From assembly GCF_019801215.1 (NCBI RefSeq), contig NZ_JAHVJO010000001.1:930001-994000 (forward strand): a stretch of DNA of 64,000 nt, read 5' to 3'. Below, in pieces: positions 36,127-45,981 of this stretch (position 1 is its first letter; every line of letters begins with the position of its first letter). Source of the stretch: Fictibacillus nanhaiensis (lineage in GTDB: Bacteria; Bacillota; Bacilli; Bacillales; Fictibacillaceae). The translations under genes and the position numbers were made by a program. The notes beneath the pieces were generated by a model that worked only from the letters and a program-made list of their open reading frames with translations, ran no database searches and had not been told where the DNA came from.

Positions 36127-36561
36127 GCAATCTTTCCTCCTCATACATAATACTACCTTTGTATGGTTTCCAAAATTAAAGCATAATATGAGGAAAGAAT
36201 GTGGCACTAAGACTAAAATTCATATTTTTGAAACGACGCTTAAAGCTCCACTCCTAGACCATCAGTCCCTACGAATGACAAAGTTAAAGTGAGAAACAAT
36301 CTGACAGATATCGAGGCTTCCCCAATCAGAGCACTCTATTTATTTAAGGTTTTCAATGTCTTTTTGTTTGATGCTGTTCGGACTTTTCGTGCGCTTTACT
36401 GCGTATTCTAGGATAGTTCTTGTCTTTTCATCTGAACTTTGTAATGTTCTAGGTGTGCCTTTAAGGATTCCGGGTTTAACGCTTGAACAATTAGGATGTT
36501 TGCCAAATCACGTCCCGCTTCTTTTTAGAGTTATTTCAAAAGCCTATGTGATTTTTCTTGC

Positions 36562-36597
36562 AAAAAAACCCTTGACGCTAAAAGCATCAAGGGTTTT
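36562..36597 (-). terminator. glnA terminator
   Basis: Stem AAACCCTTGA(TG)/TCAAGGGTTT, allowing one mismatch, followed by T-rich sequence on the minus strand. The 36127-36561 gap shows no complete gene. Confidence 0.8.
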
Positions 36598-36602
36598 GAA
36601 TT

Positions 36603-37937
36603 TTAGTACATGCTCATATATTGTTCGCGTTCCCAAGGGTGAACTTGTGTGCGGAACATATCCCACTCGATTTCTTTCGCTTCAATAAAGTGTTCAGTAG
36701 CGTGCCCACCGAGTGCTTTCGTTAATACTTCATTTTTGCTAAGAAGAACTAGTGCCTCTTTTAGTGTTGCAGGAAGATCTTTAATGCCTTCCGCTTCGCG
36801 CTCATCTTTATCCATCACATAGATGTTTCTGTCGATTGGTTTTGGAGCGTTTAGCTTGTTCTTGATTCCGTCAAGACCTGCTGCAAGCAATACTGCCATT
36901 GCAAGGTATGGGTTAGCTGTTGGGTCAACACTACGAACTTCAATACGAGTGCTAATTCCGCGTGATGCTGGAATACGGATTAATGGACTTCTGTTTTGCA
37001 TCGACCAAGCTACATAACATGGTGCTTCATAGCCAGGTACTAGACGCTTATAAGAGTTTACCGTTGGGTTTGTAACCGCTGTAAAGTCTTGAGCATGCTT
37101 TAAGATCCCCGCTAGGAAATGCATCGCTGTTTCACTTAAGCCTGTTTCAGACTTATCATCATAGAATACGTTCTCTCCGTCTTTAAATAAAGACATGTTA
37201 GCGTGCATTCCAGATCCGTTTACTCCAAACAGTGGTTTAGCCATAAATGTAGCGTGTAGTCCATGTTTGCGTGCAATGGTTTTAACTGCTAGCTTAAACG
37301 TTTGAATGTTATCACAAGTACTTACGGCATCAGCATATTTGAAATCAATTTCATGCTGCCCTGGTGCTACCTCATGGTGAGATGCTTCAATTTCAAAGCC
37401 CATGTCTTCAAGCTCTAAAACGATATCACGACGGCAGTTTTCTCCAAGATCAGTAGGAGCAAGATCAAAATATCCGCCTTTATCATTCAGCTCTAGAGTA
37501 GGTTCTCCTTTTTCGTCATTTTTGAATAAGAAGAATTCAGGCTCTGGTCCGATGTTAAAATCAGTGAATCCTAGGTCTTCCATATCTTTTAATACACGTT
37601 TTAAGATTCCACGCGGGTCTCCATCAAATGGAGTTCCATCAGGGCTAAAGATATCACAAATTAAGCGTGCCACTTTTCCTTTTTCGGAAGTCCAAGGGAA
37701 GATTACCCAAGTATCTAAATCAGGGAACAAATACATATCAGATTCTTCAATTCTTACAAAACCTTCAATGGAAGAACCATCAAACATCATTTTATTGTCT
37801 AATGCTTTTTCAAGCTGTCCGATTGGGATCTCTACGTTTTTAATTACTCCCAATAAATCAGTAAACTGCAATCGAATAAATCTTACATTTTCCTCTTTTA
37901 CCAATCTCATAATGTCTTGTTTAGTATACTTAGACAA
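36603..37937 (-). CDS. glnA: Glutamine synthetase, GSI-alpha
   Basis: ATP-dependent ligation of ammonia to glutamate. The 444-residue length and sequence match Bacillus Gln[97 protein letters not shown], and the C-terminal [10 protein letters not shown]. The Arg in EGFVRIEE is the residue that mediates feedback inhibition in B. subtilis GS. TTG start after AAGGAGGAG. Cotranscribed behind glnR; feedback-inhibited GS activates GlnR in relatives. Confidence 0.97.
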   Translation of the reverse strand: MSKYTKQDIMRLVKEENVRFIRLQFTDLLGVIKNVEIPIGQLEKALDNKMMFDGSSIEGFVRIEESDMYLFPDLDTWVIFPWTSEKGKVARLICDIFSPDGTPFDGDPRGILKRVLKDMEDLGFTDFNIGPEPEFFLFKNDEKGEPTLELNDKGGYFDLAPTDLGENCRRDIVLELEDMGFEIEASHHEVAPGQHEIDFKYADAVSTCDNIQTFKLAVKTIARKHGLHATFMAKPLFGVNGSGMHANMSLFKDGENVFYDDKSETGLSETAMHFLAGILKHAQDFTAVTNPTVNSYKRLVPGYEAPCYVAWSMQNRSPLIRIPASRGISTRIEVRSVDPTANPYLAMAVLLAAGLDGIKNKLNAPKPIDRNIYVMDKDEREAEGIKDLPATLKEALVLLSKNEVLTKALGGHATEHFIEAKEIEWDMFRTQVHPWEREQYMSMY

Positions 37938-38002
37938 ATCTTTCTCCTCCTTTAATTTAAAACGCCGTTTTAGGGCGATTGTTCACATGTTAAGTATTAT
38001 TT

Positions 38003-38395
38003 TTAATGAAAAAACCTGGAAAGTTCTCCTTGAATCAAAGATGTTTTTCCGTGTCTGCCTGCATGAATCAGTTCCCGTTTTAGGCGGCGATGAAGCGCTG
38101 ATTCAGAAATTTCTTGAACATTTTGCTGTTTTTTAATAAATTCAGCCGCTTGCTCGTTCAGTTCAAAGACACGCTTAATACCTGCTAAGTTCACACCTTG
38201 CTCTAGTAAAGACTTAATCTCAAGAAGTTTATCTACATCGTTGAAAGAAAACAAACGACGATTACCTTCAGTTCTAGCAGGATGTATCAAATCGTTCTCC
38301 TCATAGTAGCGAATCTGTCTTGCCGATAACTCTGTTAGCTGCATAACAATACTAATGGGAAACAACGGTAAGTTCCTACGGTTCATATCGTTCAT
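38003..38395 (-). CDS. glnR: Nitrogen repressor GlnR
   Basis: MerR-family repressor of glnRA and other nitrogen genes. The 130-residue protein has the MerR helix-turn-helix ([63 protein letters not shown]) and the C-terminal sensor tail ending [15 protein letters not shown], which contacts feedback-inhibited glutamine synthetase in B. subtilis. AAGGAGGT precedes the ATG. Two GlnR boxes lie upstream, so it autoregulates. Confidence 0.95.
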   Translation of the reverse strand: MNDMNRRNLPLFPISIVMQLTELSARQIRYYEENDLIHPARTEGNRRLFSFNDVDKLLEIKSLLEQGVNLAGIKRVFELNEQAAEFIKKQQNVQEISESALHRRLKRELIHAGRHGKTSLIQGELSRFFH

Positions 38396-38425
38396 TTTGT
38401 CTACCTCCTTTCAACTTCTTTTTAT

Positions 38426-38477
38426 ATCTTATGTCAGAAAACCTAACATGTCAATCCTAATGTCAGAAAAATTAACA
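38426..38477 (-). promoter_or_regulatory. glnRA promoter with two GlnR boxes
   Basis: Minus-strand -35 TTGACA (38449-38454) and -10 TAAGAT (38426-38431). Box 1, TGTCA-N7-TAACA at 38432-38448, fills the 17-bp spacer exactly. Box 2, TGTCA-N7-TAACA at 38461-38477, lies upstream of the -35. Centres are 29 bp apart. Confidence 0.85.
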
Positions 38478-38483
38478 TCAAAA

Positions 38484-38508
38484 TAAAAAAAGGCCTTAGC
38501 CTTTTTAA
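38484..38508 (-). terminator. ynbB terminator
   Basis: Stem AAAAAGGC/GCCTTTTT on the minus strand, 6 bp past the ynbB stop. Confidence 0.75.
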
Positions 38509-38513
38509 AATGC

Positions 38514-39782
38514 TCATATTTCAATTAAACCATGTGTCAAAAGGTCATCTACTGCTGAAATTACCGCGATTTTTACATGTTCAAACGTTAGACCACCCTG
38601 CACAAATGCGATATATGGGGGGCGGATCGGGCCATCTGCAGTAAGTTCAATGCTCGCTCCTTGAATAAATGTCCCTGCAGCCATAATTACATCATCTTCA
38701 TAGCCAGGCATGTAATCTGGATAAGGAACGGCGTATGAGTTGATGGGAGAAGCTTTTTGGATAGCTTGACAAAACATAATCATTCTTTCCCGATCATTAA
38801 AAATTACAGATTGAATGAGGTCTGTTCTTTTTGCGTTCCAAGCAGGACGCGTTTCCATACCTAATTCCTCTAAGAAAGCTGCAGTGAACACAGCACCTTT
38901 TAATGCTTGAGCCGTAACATGAGGTGCTAAAAAGAACCCTTGATACATTTCCTGCAGACTGTATAAGGAAGCCCCCGCTTCTCTTCCAATACCAGGTGAA
39001 GTCAGTCTATAGGCAATCCTGTTGATGAGCACTTCTTTGCCAGCAATGTATCCACCGGTTTTTGCAAGTCCGCCTCCAGGATTCTTAATTAACGAGCCTG
39101 CGATAATATCTGCACCAACCTCAATTGGCTCTTGAGTTTCTACGAATTCTCCATAACAGTTATCCACAAAGACGATACTATCGGGATTGATTTCTTTTAC
39201 AAATGAAATCATCTCTTCAATTTCACTAATCGTAAAAGATGGACGATCGGCGTACCCTTTTGATCGTTGGATGCCAATCATTTTTGTTTTTGAAGTCATG
39301 GCTTTACTAACTGCCTCAAAGTCTACACCGCCGTGCTCTGTTAATTCCACATGCTGATAACTGATGTTATATTCTTTTAAAGAACCTTCACCCGTTCCTC
39401 TTATTCCCACGATTTCTTCAAGAGTATCGTATGGTTTTCCAGTGATATAAAGCAATTCATCTCCTGGACGAAGAACGCCAAATAGAGATAACGAGATAGC
39501 GTGTGTACCTGATATGATTTGTGGTCTAACGATGGCCGATTCTGCTTTAAAGACATGAGCATATACGTTCTCTAATGTATCTCGTCCAGCATCATCATAA
39601 CCGTATCCGGTTGAGGGATGAAAATGATGATCGCCTACATTATTTTTTTGAAAAGCTTTTAATACTTTAAGCTGATTAAACTGGGAGACCGTATCAATTG
39701 ATTCGTGCACGTCTTTAATTCTGTCTGAGACGATATGTGTGGTTTTCTCTAGAACTTCTTCGTTTTGAAACTGTGAATACAT
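38514..39782 (-). CDS. ynbB: YnbB PLP enzyme (Cys/Met-metabolism fold, aluminium-resistance family)
   Basis: A 422-residue type I PLP enzyme. Key pieces are DDAGRDTLENVYAHVFKAESAIVRPQIISGTHAI, MIGIQRSKGYADRPSFTI, VFVDNCYGEFVE (the Asp pairing with the PLP ring) and IAGSLIKNPGGGLAKTGGY with the Schiff-base Lys. The reaction is not established; annotations run from methionine gamma-lyase-like to aluminium resistance. ATG 39782 has AAAGGAG before it and starts 1 bp after the hflX stop, so it is coupled to hflX; the 34 codons upstream overlap hflX. Same order as B. subtilis ynbA-ynbB. Confidence 0.93.
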   Translation of the reverse strand: MYSQFQNEEVLEKTTHIVSDRIKDVHESIDTVSQFNQLKVLKAFQKNNVGDHHFHPSTGYGYDDAGRDTLENVYAHVFKAESAIVRPQIISGTHAISLSLFGVLRPGDELLYITGKPYDTLEEIVGIRGTGEGSLKEYNISYQHVELTEHGGVDFEAVSKAMTSKTKMIGIQRSKGYADRPSFTISEIEEMISFVKEINPDSIVFVDNCYGEFVETQEPIEVGADIIAGSLIKNPGGGLAKTGGYIAGKEVLINRIAYRLTSPGIGREAGASLYSLQEMYQGFFLAPHVTAQALKGAVFTAAFLEELGMETRPAWNAKRTDLIQSVIFNDRERMIMFCQAIQKASPINSYAVPYPDYMPGYEDDVIMAAGTFIQGASIELTADGPIRPPYIAFVQGGLTFEHVKIAVISAVDDLLTHGLIEI

Positions 39783-39783
39783 G

Positions 39784-41043
39784 TTATTCTCCTTTATTGC
39801 TGCTGATGGACTGAATGGATGATGATGAAAGTGCATAGCCCTTACAATCATAAACAAGCTTTTCTTTGTTGAACTCTTGTTCAATTAAGATGGTTTCCGA
39901 TCGAAGCCTTGACAGCTGCTTCCCATCGTGAGCCGGCACACTGATATGATAATAGGTTAATTGTTTCGTCACTTCTTTTTCAATTGTATCTTTTAACGAA
40001 CATATGTCTTGTTCAGACAAGGCCGAAATTGAAATCGATGGACTCTCCGGTATAAAATCTTCACCAAACTGATCCTTTTTGTTGTAGACCGTTAACATGG
40101 GTATGTGACTGGCATTCAACTCATTTAATATACGTTTTACCGTATTCGCATGTTGAGCTCTGTCATCGCTCGACCCATCGATCACATGAATCAGCAGATT
40201 GGCTTCAGCCGCCTCTTCTAACGTTGATCTGAATGCTGCGATAAGAGAAGTTGGCAGGTCTTGAATAAACCCAACCGTGTCTGTAAGCAGCATCCCAAAA
40301 CCGCTACCGAGCTTTACTTTTCTAGTTAAAGGGTCTAATGTCGCAAAAAGCTGATCTTCCTCATAGCTGTCTGCTTCTGTTAACTTATTGAAGATCGTTG
40401 ATTTCCCGGCATTTGTATAACCAACAAGTGCAGCTTGAAAAACGCCCTGGTGTCTCCGCCGTTCACGATACCGTTCACGGTGACTGACGACCTGGTTAAT
40501 TTGCTGCTTTAATTCATGAATACGCAGCCTGATGTGACGTCTGTCTTTTTCAAGCTTGGTTTCACCAGGACCTCTTGTTCCGATTCCCCCACCTAGTCTT
40601 GATAGACTCTTACCAAGTCCCGATAGCCTAGGTAAAAGATATTCGAGCTGAGCAAGTTCTACTTGGAGCTTACCTTCTCTCGTTTTTGCACGCTGAGCGA
40701 ATATATCAAGAATCAATTGAGTTCGATCTATGATTCTGGCACTAAAATGGTTGGACAGATTCCGGACTTGAGACGGAGACAATTCACTGTTAAAAATGAT
40801 AAGTTCCGCTTCTAGTTCTTCTTCTAGCGCAATGATTTCTTCCACTTTACCCTTACCGATAAAAGTAGCAGAATCATAGCGGTCTCTCTTTTGAGAAACT
40901 TCTGCACAAACCGTACCTTTAGCCGTTTTTGTAAGTGATTTTAATTCTTCCATTGAATAAAAAAAACGCTCGTCGTTCTGCCGCGGAAGCTGACAGCCGA
41001 CGAGAATCGCTTTTTCCTGAACTGAATCGTTATGTCTGTTCAA
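39784..41043 (-). CDS. hflX: Ribosome-associated GTPase HflX (YnbA)
   Basis: HflX binds the large subunit and rescues or splits stalled ribosomes. The 419-residue protein has the N-terminal HflX domain ([32 protein letters not shown]), the conserved [31 protein letters not shown] stretch, then a G domain with [19 protein letters not shown] and NKKD. TTG start after AGGGATCG. In B. subtilis ynbA lies in the same position between spoVK and ynbB. Confidence 0.93.
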   Translation of the reverse strand: MNRHNDSVQEKAILVGCQLPRQNDERFFYSMEELKSLTKTAKGTVCAEVSQKRDRYDSATFIGKGKVEEIIALEEELEAELIIFNSELSPSQVRNLSNHFSARIIDRTQLILDIFAQRAKTREGKLQVELAQLEYLLPRLSGLGKSLSRLGGGIGTRGPGETKLEKDRRHIRLRIHELKQQINQVVSHRERYRERRRHQGVFQAALVGYTNAGKSTIFNKLTEADSYEEDQLFATLDPLTRKVKLGSGFGMLLTDTVGFIQDLPTSLIAAFRSTLEEAAEANLLIHVIDGSSDDRAQHANTVKRILNELNASHIPMLTVYNKKDQFGEDFIPESPSISISALSEQDICSLKDTIEKEVTKQLTYYHISVPAHDGKQLSRLRSETILIEQEFNKEKLVYDCKGYALSSSSIQSISSNKGE

Positions 41044-41082
41044 ATTTGCGATCCCTGCTTTCCGTAGTCTCCCTCCATCATA

Positions 41083-42030
41083 TCAAATCAAATCGCGTTC
41101 TTCTAGCACTAGGTCATCACTTTGAATCGTCATGAGTGCTTTCCTGTCTTGTCTGAAATCATTCAGTAATCGAACGGATTGTCTTCTCACTGCTTTTTCG
41201 ATCATATTTCGAATGTATCTTCCGTTTGAAAATGAGCTATTTTCGGAGTTCCTTACTCTGTCTATATGCTGCTTCATTTTCCACTCACAATCTTTTGTTA
41301 ACACATATTCTCTTTCAGCCAGCATCCTTTTTGATATTTCCATCAGCTCCTCAACGGAGTAATCCGGAAACGAGATGATCACTGGAAACCTTGAAGGAAG
41401 ACCGGGATTCAGCTTTAGGAAGCGATCCATCTCCTTTGGGTAGCCTGCCAATATGAGAATAAATTCATGCTGCTGATCTTCCATCGCTTTAACGAGCGTG
41501 TCGATGGCTTCTTTTCCGAAGTCTTTTTCTCCGCCCCTCCCTAATGAATAAGCTTCATCGATAAATAAAATGCCTCCATGTGCTTTTTTTAATAACTCTC
41601 TCGTCTTTTGAGCAGTATGCCCAATATATTCTCCCACTAGATCTGCCCTCTCGGCTTCGATCAGGTGACCTTTGGATAAAACCTTCATTTCATGAAAAAG
41701 AGTACCTAGCTTACGGGCAACTGTTGTTTTTCCCGTTCCTGGATTTCCTTTAAACAGCATATGAAGAGCTTGTTTTTCAGCTTTCATACCCATTTCTTGT
41801 CGACACTTATTAATATGAAGCCATGCATAAATTTCCTTAACGTGATATTTTAAGTCTTCCATCCCTACGAGACGATTTAACTCTTGCTCCATTTTTATTA
41901 ATGGAAGATGCTGTTCCATCGCTTTTTCTTTTCCTTGTGAAAGGCTTTCATCTGTTTTTGGTTTATCATTTCCTTGGTTTAAAACGATATTGATCTGCCG
42001 TTGTTTTTTTATCGCGATTGGTTCATTCAA
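41083..42030 (-). CDS. spoVK: Stage V sporulation protein K, AAA+ ATPase
   Basis: A 315-residue AAA+ protein of the CbxX/CfxQ group. Walker A is FKGNPGTGKTTVARKL, Walker B is GGILFIDEAYSLGRGG, with a C-terminal sensor region HEFILILAGYPKEMDRFLKLNPGLPSRFP. SpoVK is a mother-cell sporulation protein needed for normal spore maturation. The TTG at 42030 follows GAGAGGTGGT. The 273 bp to the next gene carry its promoter; no clear operator was read. Upstream of hflX as in B. subtilis. Confidence 0.93.
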   Translation of the reverse strand: MNEPIAIKKQRQINIVLNQGNDKPKTDESLSQGKEKAMEQHLPLIKMEQELNRLVGMEDLKYHVKEIYAWLHINKCRQEMGMKAEKQALHMLFKGNPGTGKTTVARKLGTLFHEMKVLSKGHLIEAERADLVGEYIGHTAQKTRELLKKAHGGILFIDEAYSLGRGGEKDFGKEAIDTLVKAMEDQQHEFILILAGYPKEMDRFLKLNPGLPSRFPVIISFPDYSVEELMEISKRMLAEREYVLTKDCEWKMKQHIDRVRNSENSSFSNGRYIRNMIEKAVRRQSVRLLNDFRQDRKALMTIQSDDLVLEERDLI

Positions 42031-42304
42031 GCGGTACCACCTCTCTTTACCAGTCGAATCATTATACGTTTCTCAGATCATACCTGTGACAAATGCCTAT
42101 ATTTTTTGTTGACCACTGTTATCAATTTATGACAGCGGCACTTTATCTACCACAATGACAAGCTCTGTTTTTTAAAATGAATAAATATGAAGACGTTGTA
42201 AGCGGTTTCTATTTTCAGACGAATAAAAATACTCAAGTATGCAATGTTTCCATGATATGTTAAGAAAAGAAATAACTATGTTTAGTAAACGGAAGTAGGA
42301 AAAC

Positions 42305-42931
42305 ATGTCTATTAAATATCAAAAAATTATAACAATCTTAATCGGCTTATTTTTAACAGCTGCTGGTATGAAAGTATTAACCGTAAATAGCTTAACGTTT
42401 GGTGGAACAGCAGGGATTGCAACATTAGGTTCTTTTGTGAGTGATTGGTCATGGGGAATTTTGTTCTTAATCGTTAACTTGCCTTTCTTTATTCTTTCCA
42501 TAAGAAAACTGGGGTGGACGTTCTCTCTTTCCACGTTTTTGTGTATACTGCTTATTTCCGTTGTTTCGGATTTAATGGATTATATACATGTCCCAACGAT
42601 TGCACCAGTCCTTGCCTCCATAATTGCTGGGACGCTCATTGGAGTCGGTGTTAGTTTTGTTCTTAACTCTGGTGCCTCTTTAGGTGGAATTCATATTTTA
42701 GCTATATATTTAGAGCAGAAATCGGATATCAACCGAGGCTTGTCCCTATTTGTAACGGATTTCATCATTGTGTCTTCTGTGGTAGTTATCGTTGGATTTA
42801 AGAATGCTCTAGTTTCGATCATATCTATTACGATCGCCTCTTATATAGCAGGTAAATTAAAAATGAAAACAAAGCATGCAATTTCTGTTTATATCCCAAA
42901 TGAATCAGCAGAACCTGTTAGGAATAACTAA
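42305..42931 (+). CDS. YitT/YczE-type membrane protein
   Basis: A 208-residue protein with about six hydrophobic helices, among them KIITILIGLFLTAAGMKVL, ILFLIVNLPFFILSIRKLGW and VLASIIAGTLIGVGVSFVLNSGASLGGIHILA. The pattern is the YitT membrane domain. It lacks the DUF2179 cytosolic domain of full-length YitT and so is closer to YczE. GTAGGAAAAC precedes the ATG. Function unknown. It is divergent from spoVK. Confidence 0.8.
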   Translation: MSIKYQKIITILIGLFLTAAGMKVLTVNSLTFGGTAGIATLGSFVSDWSWGILFLIVNLPFFILSIRKLGWTFSLSTFLCILLISVVSDLMDYIHVPTIAPVLASIIAGTLIGVGVSFVLNSGASLGGIHILAIYLEQKSDINRGLSLFVTDFIIVSSVVVIVGFKNALVSIISITIASYIAGKLKMKTKHAISVYIPNESAEPVRNN

Positions 42932-42966
42932 AAGCATTTCCCTTTTTAAAAAGGAAATGCTTTTTC
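42930..42966 (+). terminator. Terminator after the YitT-like gene
   Basis: Stem AAAGCATTTCC/GGAAATGCTTT followed by TTTTTCTT. Confidence 0.8.
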
Positions 42967-43049
42967 TTGTTTACGTAATGTTTGTTATGTTACTTACCAC
43001 TGTCCAAATGTGTCAAATCATGCGCTTCCTTAGGAAATATTAATATCAG

Positions 43050-43628
43050 CTATTCATATAGATCATCTCTCGTATGGTCCATCTCTTCATGCATGTCTTG
43101 TCTTTCTGTTGATTTATATTGCCCACTCAAAGGTCTAATCTTCCCAATAAGAATACCCAGCTCATTATAAACCCCGCCTTGAAGATCATTCTTACTTTGC
43201 TCTACTTTTTTTCCTAAACCTTTTATTTGTTTAATCTTTTCCGGATCTGTTGTTATGGCTGCGTTTCGGCCATGCGCATTCCCTTTAATAACGTTATAAA
43301 CTTCTTTTCTTAGCGCATCATTTTCTTCTCCTGGCGCTACTCTTTGTGTTGGTACGATTCCAACTAATGTGTAGATTCCGCTTACGATCACATAAGCTTT
43401 ATCTACTCCTTCAACTTTTTCTGCAAGCTGCACCAAGTCTTTGGATTGATGAACTTCGTCACTTTTTTCTTCCACAAGGGGTGAATCAATCTGGGAGTTT
43501 GGAAGCCGTTCTGACGTTCTGAATTTTACCTGCTTTGTATCGAGACCCTCATCACCAGACCCGCTTTTTCCAGAGCAAGCGCCAAGAATGAACACAAGAC
43601 ACATAAAAAGCACCGTTACCTTTTGCAT
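43050..43628 (-). CDS. YhcN/YlaJ-type sporulation lipoprotein
   Basis: About 193 residues with a lipobox (VFILGAC, Cys) and a YhcN/YlaJ domain: LVQLAEKVEGVDKAYVIVSGIYTLVGIVP, LRKEVYNVIKGNAHGRNAAITTDPEKIKQIKGLGKKVEQ, the pattern of spore inner-membrane/cortex lipoproteins. Three ATG-type starts follow AAAAGG; the last, at 43628, has the best spacing. The tail (QDMHEEMDHTRDDLYE) is acidic. Located 400 bp from the YitT-like gene. Confidence 0.82.
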   Translation of the reverse strand: MQKVTVLFMCLVFILGACSGKSGSGDEGLDTKQVKFRTSERLPNSQIDSPLVEEKSDEVHQSKDLVQLAEKVEGVDKAYVIVSGIYTLVGIVPTQRVAPGEENDALRKEVYNVIKGNAHGRNAAITTDPEKIKQIKGLGKKVEQSKNDLQGGVYNELGILIGKIRPLSGQYKSTERQDMHEEMDHTRDDLYE

Positions 43629-43729
43629 TTTCATCATCCTTTTTTAAATAGTGTTGTTAGGATTTGCATGAAATATGCAAAAAACCGAGCCTTTGATATA
43701 ATGGAAAAAAGAGGTTATAGGAGGCAATT

Positions 43730-44704
43730 ATGGAAGAGTATCCACACTTACCCGAATATGCCCAATCATTTATCTCCCATATCGAAAAAAAAGGCAGAAA
43801 AAAAAGTACGATTAAACGATACTATTATGACCTGATGGATTTCTTTGCTTGGCTACGTGTTATGAAAAAAGAGGATGATATCCATATCATTCAAAACGTG
43901 GATGCTTCACTCTTAAACGAATATTTCTTATTCTTATCAAAGCAGCGTGAGTACAGCATAGCAACAAGTAAAAGGGTATATACCGTAATTAAAAGTTTGT
44001 TTCAATTTCTTCATTTCAAGAAAATAATCAACGTTAATCCCTTTTTGGGGATGGAACAAAACTTAAGAGAAGACACCCATTTTCATGAAGAGGATTTTAT
44101 TACTGATGAAGAATTTCAACAGTTTTTTCAGATGCTGTCTTCTTATGAAGGACTTACTGAGAAACAACAAAAGTACAGACACCTGTTGATTAAAAGAAAT
44201 CAAGCCATCGTTTCACTTTTGTATCGCTATGGCTTAACTCTGCAGGAATTAACAGCGATCGAAATGAAACATGTTCATTTTACTCAAAAGCAGTTAACCG
44301 TAATCAACAAAGATGAAACAAGACGATTGCCTCTCGACGACTCCATACAACACTTATTGTATGAGTATAAAGAAACTATCCCTGATCCGATCCGGCCGCG
44401 CTTGTATTCCTCTGATCGCTTTTTCATCGCTTTTGATTACCAAAGAGGTACGTTTCGATTTGATTATAAAAACTATGAACCGAAGCCACTTACGGTAATT
44501 GCCATTCAAAAAGTGCTGCGTCAGGAAATTAGGCGTTCAGGGATTCGAAATGGAATAAGCTCGCACCATCTCAGACGAACAGCAATATTAAACTTTGTAA
44601 GTGATGGAAAAACGGAAGAAGAAGTCCAAGAATGGTTTGGTTTAAAATCTCAGCTAACGGTTCAAAGGTATGAAGCTTACATAAAAGAAAAGCAAATGAT
44701 TTAA
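43730..44704 (+). CDS. Tyrosine recombinase (phage-integrase/XerC-like)
   Basis: A 324-residue recombinase. An N-terminal SAM-like core-binding domain (YAQSFISHIEKKGRKKSTIKRYYYDLMDFFAWL) precedes the catalytic domain: first Arg in SLLYRYGLTLQEL, then SSHHLRRTAILNFVSDGKTEEEVQEWFGLKS (H-x-x-R) and the nucleophile in VQRYEAY. The ribosome site ATAGGAGGC is strong. It is not near phage genes and is convergent with hfq; it resembles chromosomally fixed Xer-like integrases found beside hfq in some bacilli. Target site unknown. Confidence 0.9.
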   Translation: MEEYPHLPEYAQSFISHIEKKGRKKSTIKRYYYDLMDFFAWLRVMKKEDDIHIIQNVDASLLNEYFLFLSKQREYSIATSKRVYTVIKSLFQFLHFKKIINVNPFLGMEQNLREDTHFHEEDFITDEEFQQFFQMLSSYEGLTEKQQKYRHLLIKRNQAIVSLLYRYGLTLQELTAIEMKHVHFTQKQLTVINKDETRRLPLDDSIQHLLYEYKETIPDPIRPRLYSSDRFFIAFDYQRGTFRFDYKNYEPKPLTVIAIQKVLRQEIRRSGIRNGISSHHLRRTAILNFVSDGKTEEEVQEWFGLKSQLTVQRYEAYIKEKQMI

Positions 44705-44710
44705 GAAAAT

Positions 44711-44750
44711 TAAAAACTCCCTGCAACCGCATTTGGTTACAGGGAGTATT
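44711..44750. terminator. Terminator shared by the recombinase gene and hfq
   Basis: Stem ACTCCCTG/CAGGGAGT. It lies between convergent stops, within 10 bp of each, so it can serve both directions. Confidence 0.75.
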
Positions 44751-44752
44751 TG

Positions 44753-44989
44753 TTATTCATTCATATTTGCAGAAGATAAATCTACATTTCGGTGTGGGGT
44801 AAACGTTGAAATGGCATGCTTATATATGAGGTGCTGTTTCCCTTCTGCCTCAAGTACTACCGTAAAGTTGTCAAACCCCTTTACTAAACCTTTGAGCTGA
44901 AAGCCATTCAGCAAGTATACGGTCACATAAATATTTTCGCGCCGTAGCTGGTTTAAGTAATGATCCTGTAAATTGATTGATTGCTTCAT
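44753..44989 (-). CDS. hfq: RNA chaperone Hfq
   Basis: A 78-residue Sm-like protein with Sm1 ([40 protein letters not shown]) and Sm2 ([13 protein letters not shown]), slightly longer than the 73-residue B. subtilis Hfq because of the tail [15 protein letters not shown]. The conserved KHAIS region is present. It follows miaA, as in Bacillus. Confidence 0.95.
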   Translation of the reverse strand: MKQSINLQDHYLNQLRRENIYVTVYLLNGFQLKGLVKGFDNFTVVLEAEGKQHLIYKHAISTFTPHRNVDLSSANMNE

Positions 44990-45030
44990 GTGAACAGATC
45001 CTCCTCTTTGGGCATTACCTAATATAGATT

Positions 45031-45972
45031 CTAGGAAATTTTTAATTTCCCTTCAACAAAGTGATGAATTTCTTTAAATTTTTTCTGAAATGGCCCCTCA
45101 TCCATTGAAAACCATGTCACATCCATTTGGTTATAGAACCAGGTGAACTGTCTTTTTGCGTATCTGCGGGAATTTCGTTTCAACAAAGATACGGCTTCTT
45201 CTAGCGTACATTCTCCCAAAAGGTATGGAAAAAGCTCTTTGTATCCGATAGCTTTAGCGGCAAGACTTTTTTCAACATCCATCGTCAGCAACCATTTTGC
45301 TTCTTCCAAAACTCCGTGCTCCATCATTAAATCAACACGTGTATTTATACGCTCATACAAACGTTCACGATTCATGGTCAAACCTACTAAAGCCAGGTTA
45401 TAATCAGATTCTTCAACTCCGGCAACGTTTTTCTGTTCGTTGGAAGGAATGTTACCTGTTTCGTGATAAATTTCAAGCGCTCTTATAACCCGAGGAACAT
45501 TATTCGGGTGGATTTCAGCCGCACGCACCGGATCAACCAATCGAAGTTCACGATGCAAAGCCTCCGAACCTTCGTCATCCGCTCTTTTTTGCAATTGTTC
45601 TCTTAATTCGCTGTTTCTTTTAGCTTCTGAAAAATCATAATGATGCGTAACCGCTCGAATATATAGCCCTGTTCCCCCAACAATAATTGGAATTTTTCCT
45701 CGTTGGTTGATTTCGCTGATCAGCTCTTTTGCACGTGTTTGAAATTCCGCTACAGAAAATGGCTCAGAGGGATGCTTAATATTGATCAAATGGTGCGGAA
45801 TTCCTTGTTTCTCTTCTTCGGTTATTTTGGCAGTACCAATATCTAATCCCTGGTACACCTGCATGGAGTCGCCACTAATAATTTCACCATTGATGGCTTT
45901 GGCAAGTTCAATACTTGTTTTTGTCTTCCCAACTGCTGTCGGCCCTACAATCACGACTAGTTTTTCTCTCAT
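45031..45972 (-). CDS. miaA: tRNA dimethylallyltransferase MiaA
   Basis: Transfers a dimethylallyl group to A37 of tRNAs reading UNN codons. The 313-residue protein shows the P-loop [51 protein letters not shown] and the C-terminal [18 protein letters not shown]. It follows mutL by 9 bp, and hfq comes next, so mutS-mutL-miaA-hfq form one line of genes. The modified A37 is the substrate for MiaB, also encoded here. Confidence 0.96.
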   Translation of the reverse strand: MREKLVVIVGPTAVGKTKTSIELAKAINGEIISGDSMQVYQGLDIGTAKITEEEKQGIPHHLINIKHPSEPFSVAEFQTRAKELISEINQRGKIPIIVGGTGLYIRAVTHHYDFSEAKRNSELREQLQKRADDEGSEALHRELRLVDPVRAAEIHPNNVPRVIRALEIYHETGNIPSNEQKNVAGVEESDYNLALVGLTMNRERLYERINTRVDLMMEHGVLEEAKWLLTMDVEKSLAAKAIGYKELFPYLLGECTLEEAVSLLKRNSRRYAKRQFTWFYNQMDVTWFSMDEGPFQKKFKEIHHFVEGKLKIS

Positions 45973-45981
45973 AGTTAACTC

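Noticed and set aside
35782-36150. Plus-strand 122-codon frame rich in Met and Ile opposite the His-rich gene
   Set aside because: It is the mirror of His/Asp codons on the other strand.
36340-36520. Minus-strand frame ending at 36340 (KHPNCSSVKPGILKGTPRTL...) that continues through a UGA upstream
   Set aside because: It has no start codon or ribosome site and no recognisable domain, and the UGA lies in no redox motif; it is probably a decayed fragment or chance.
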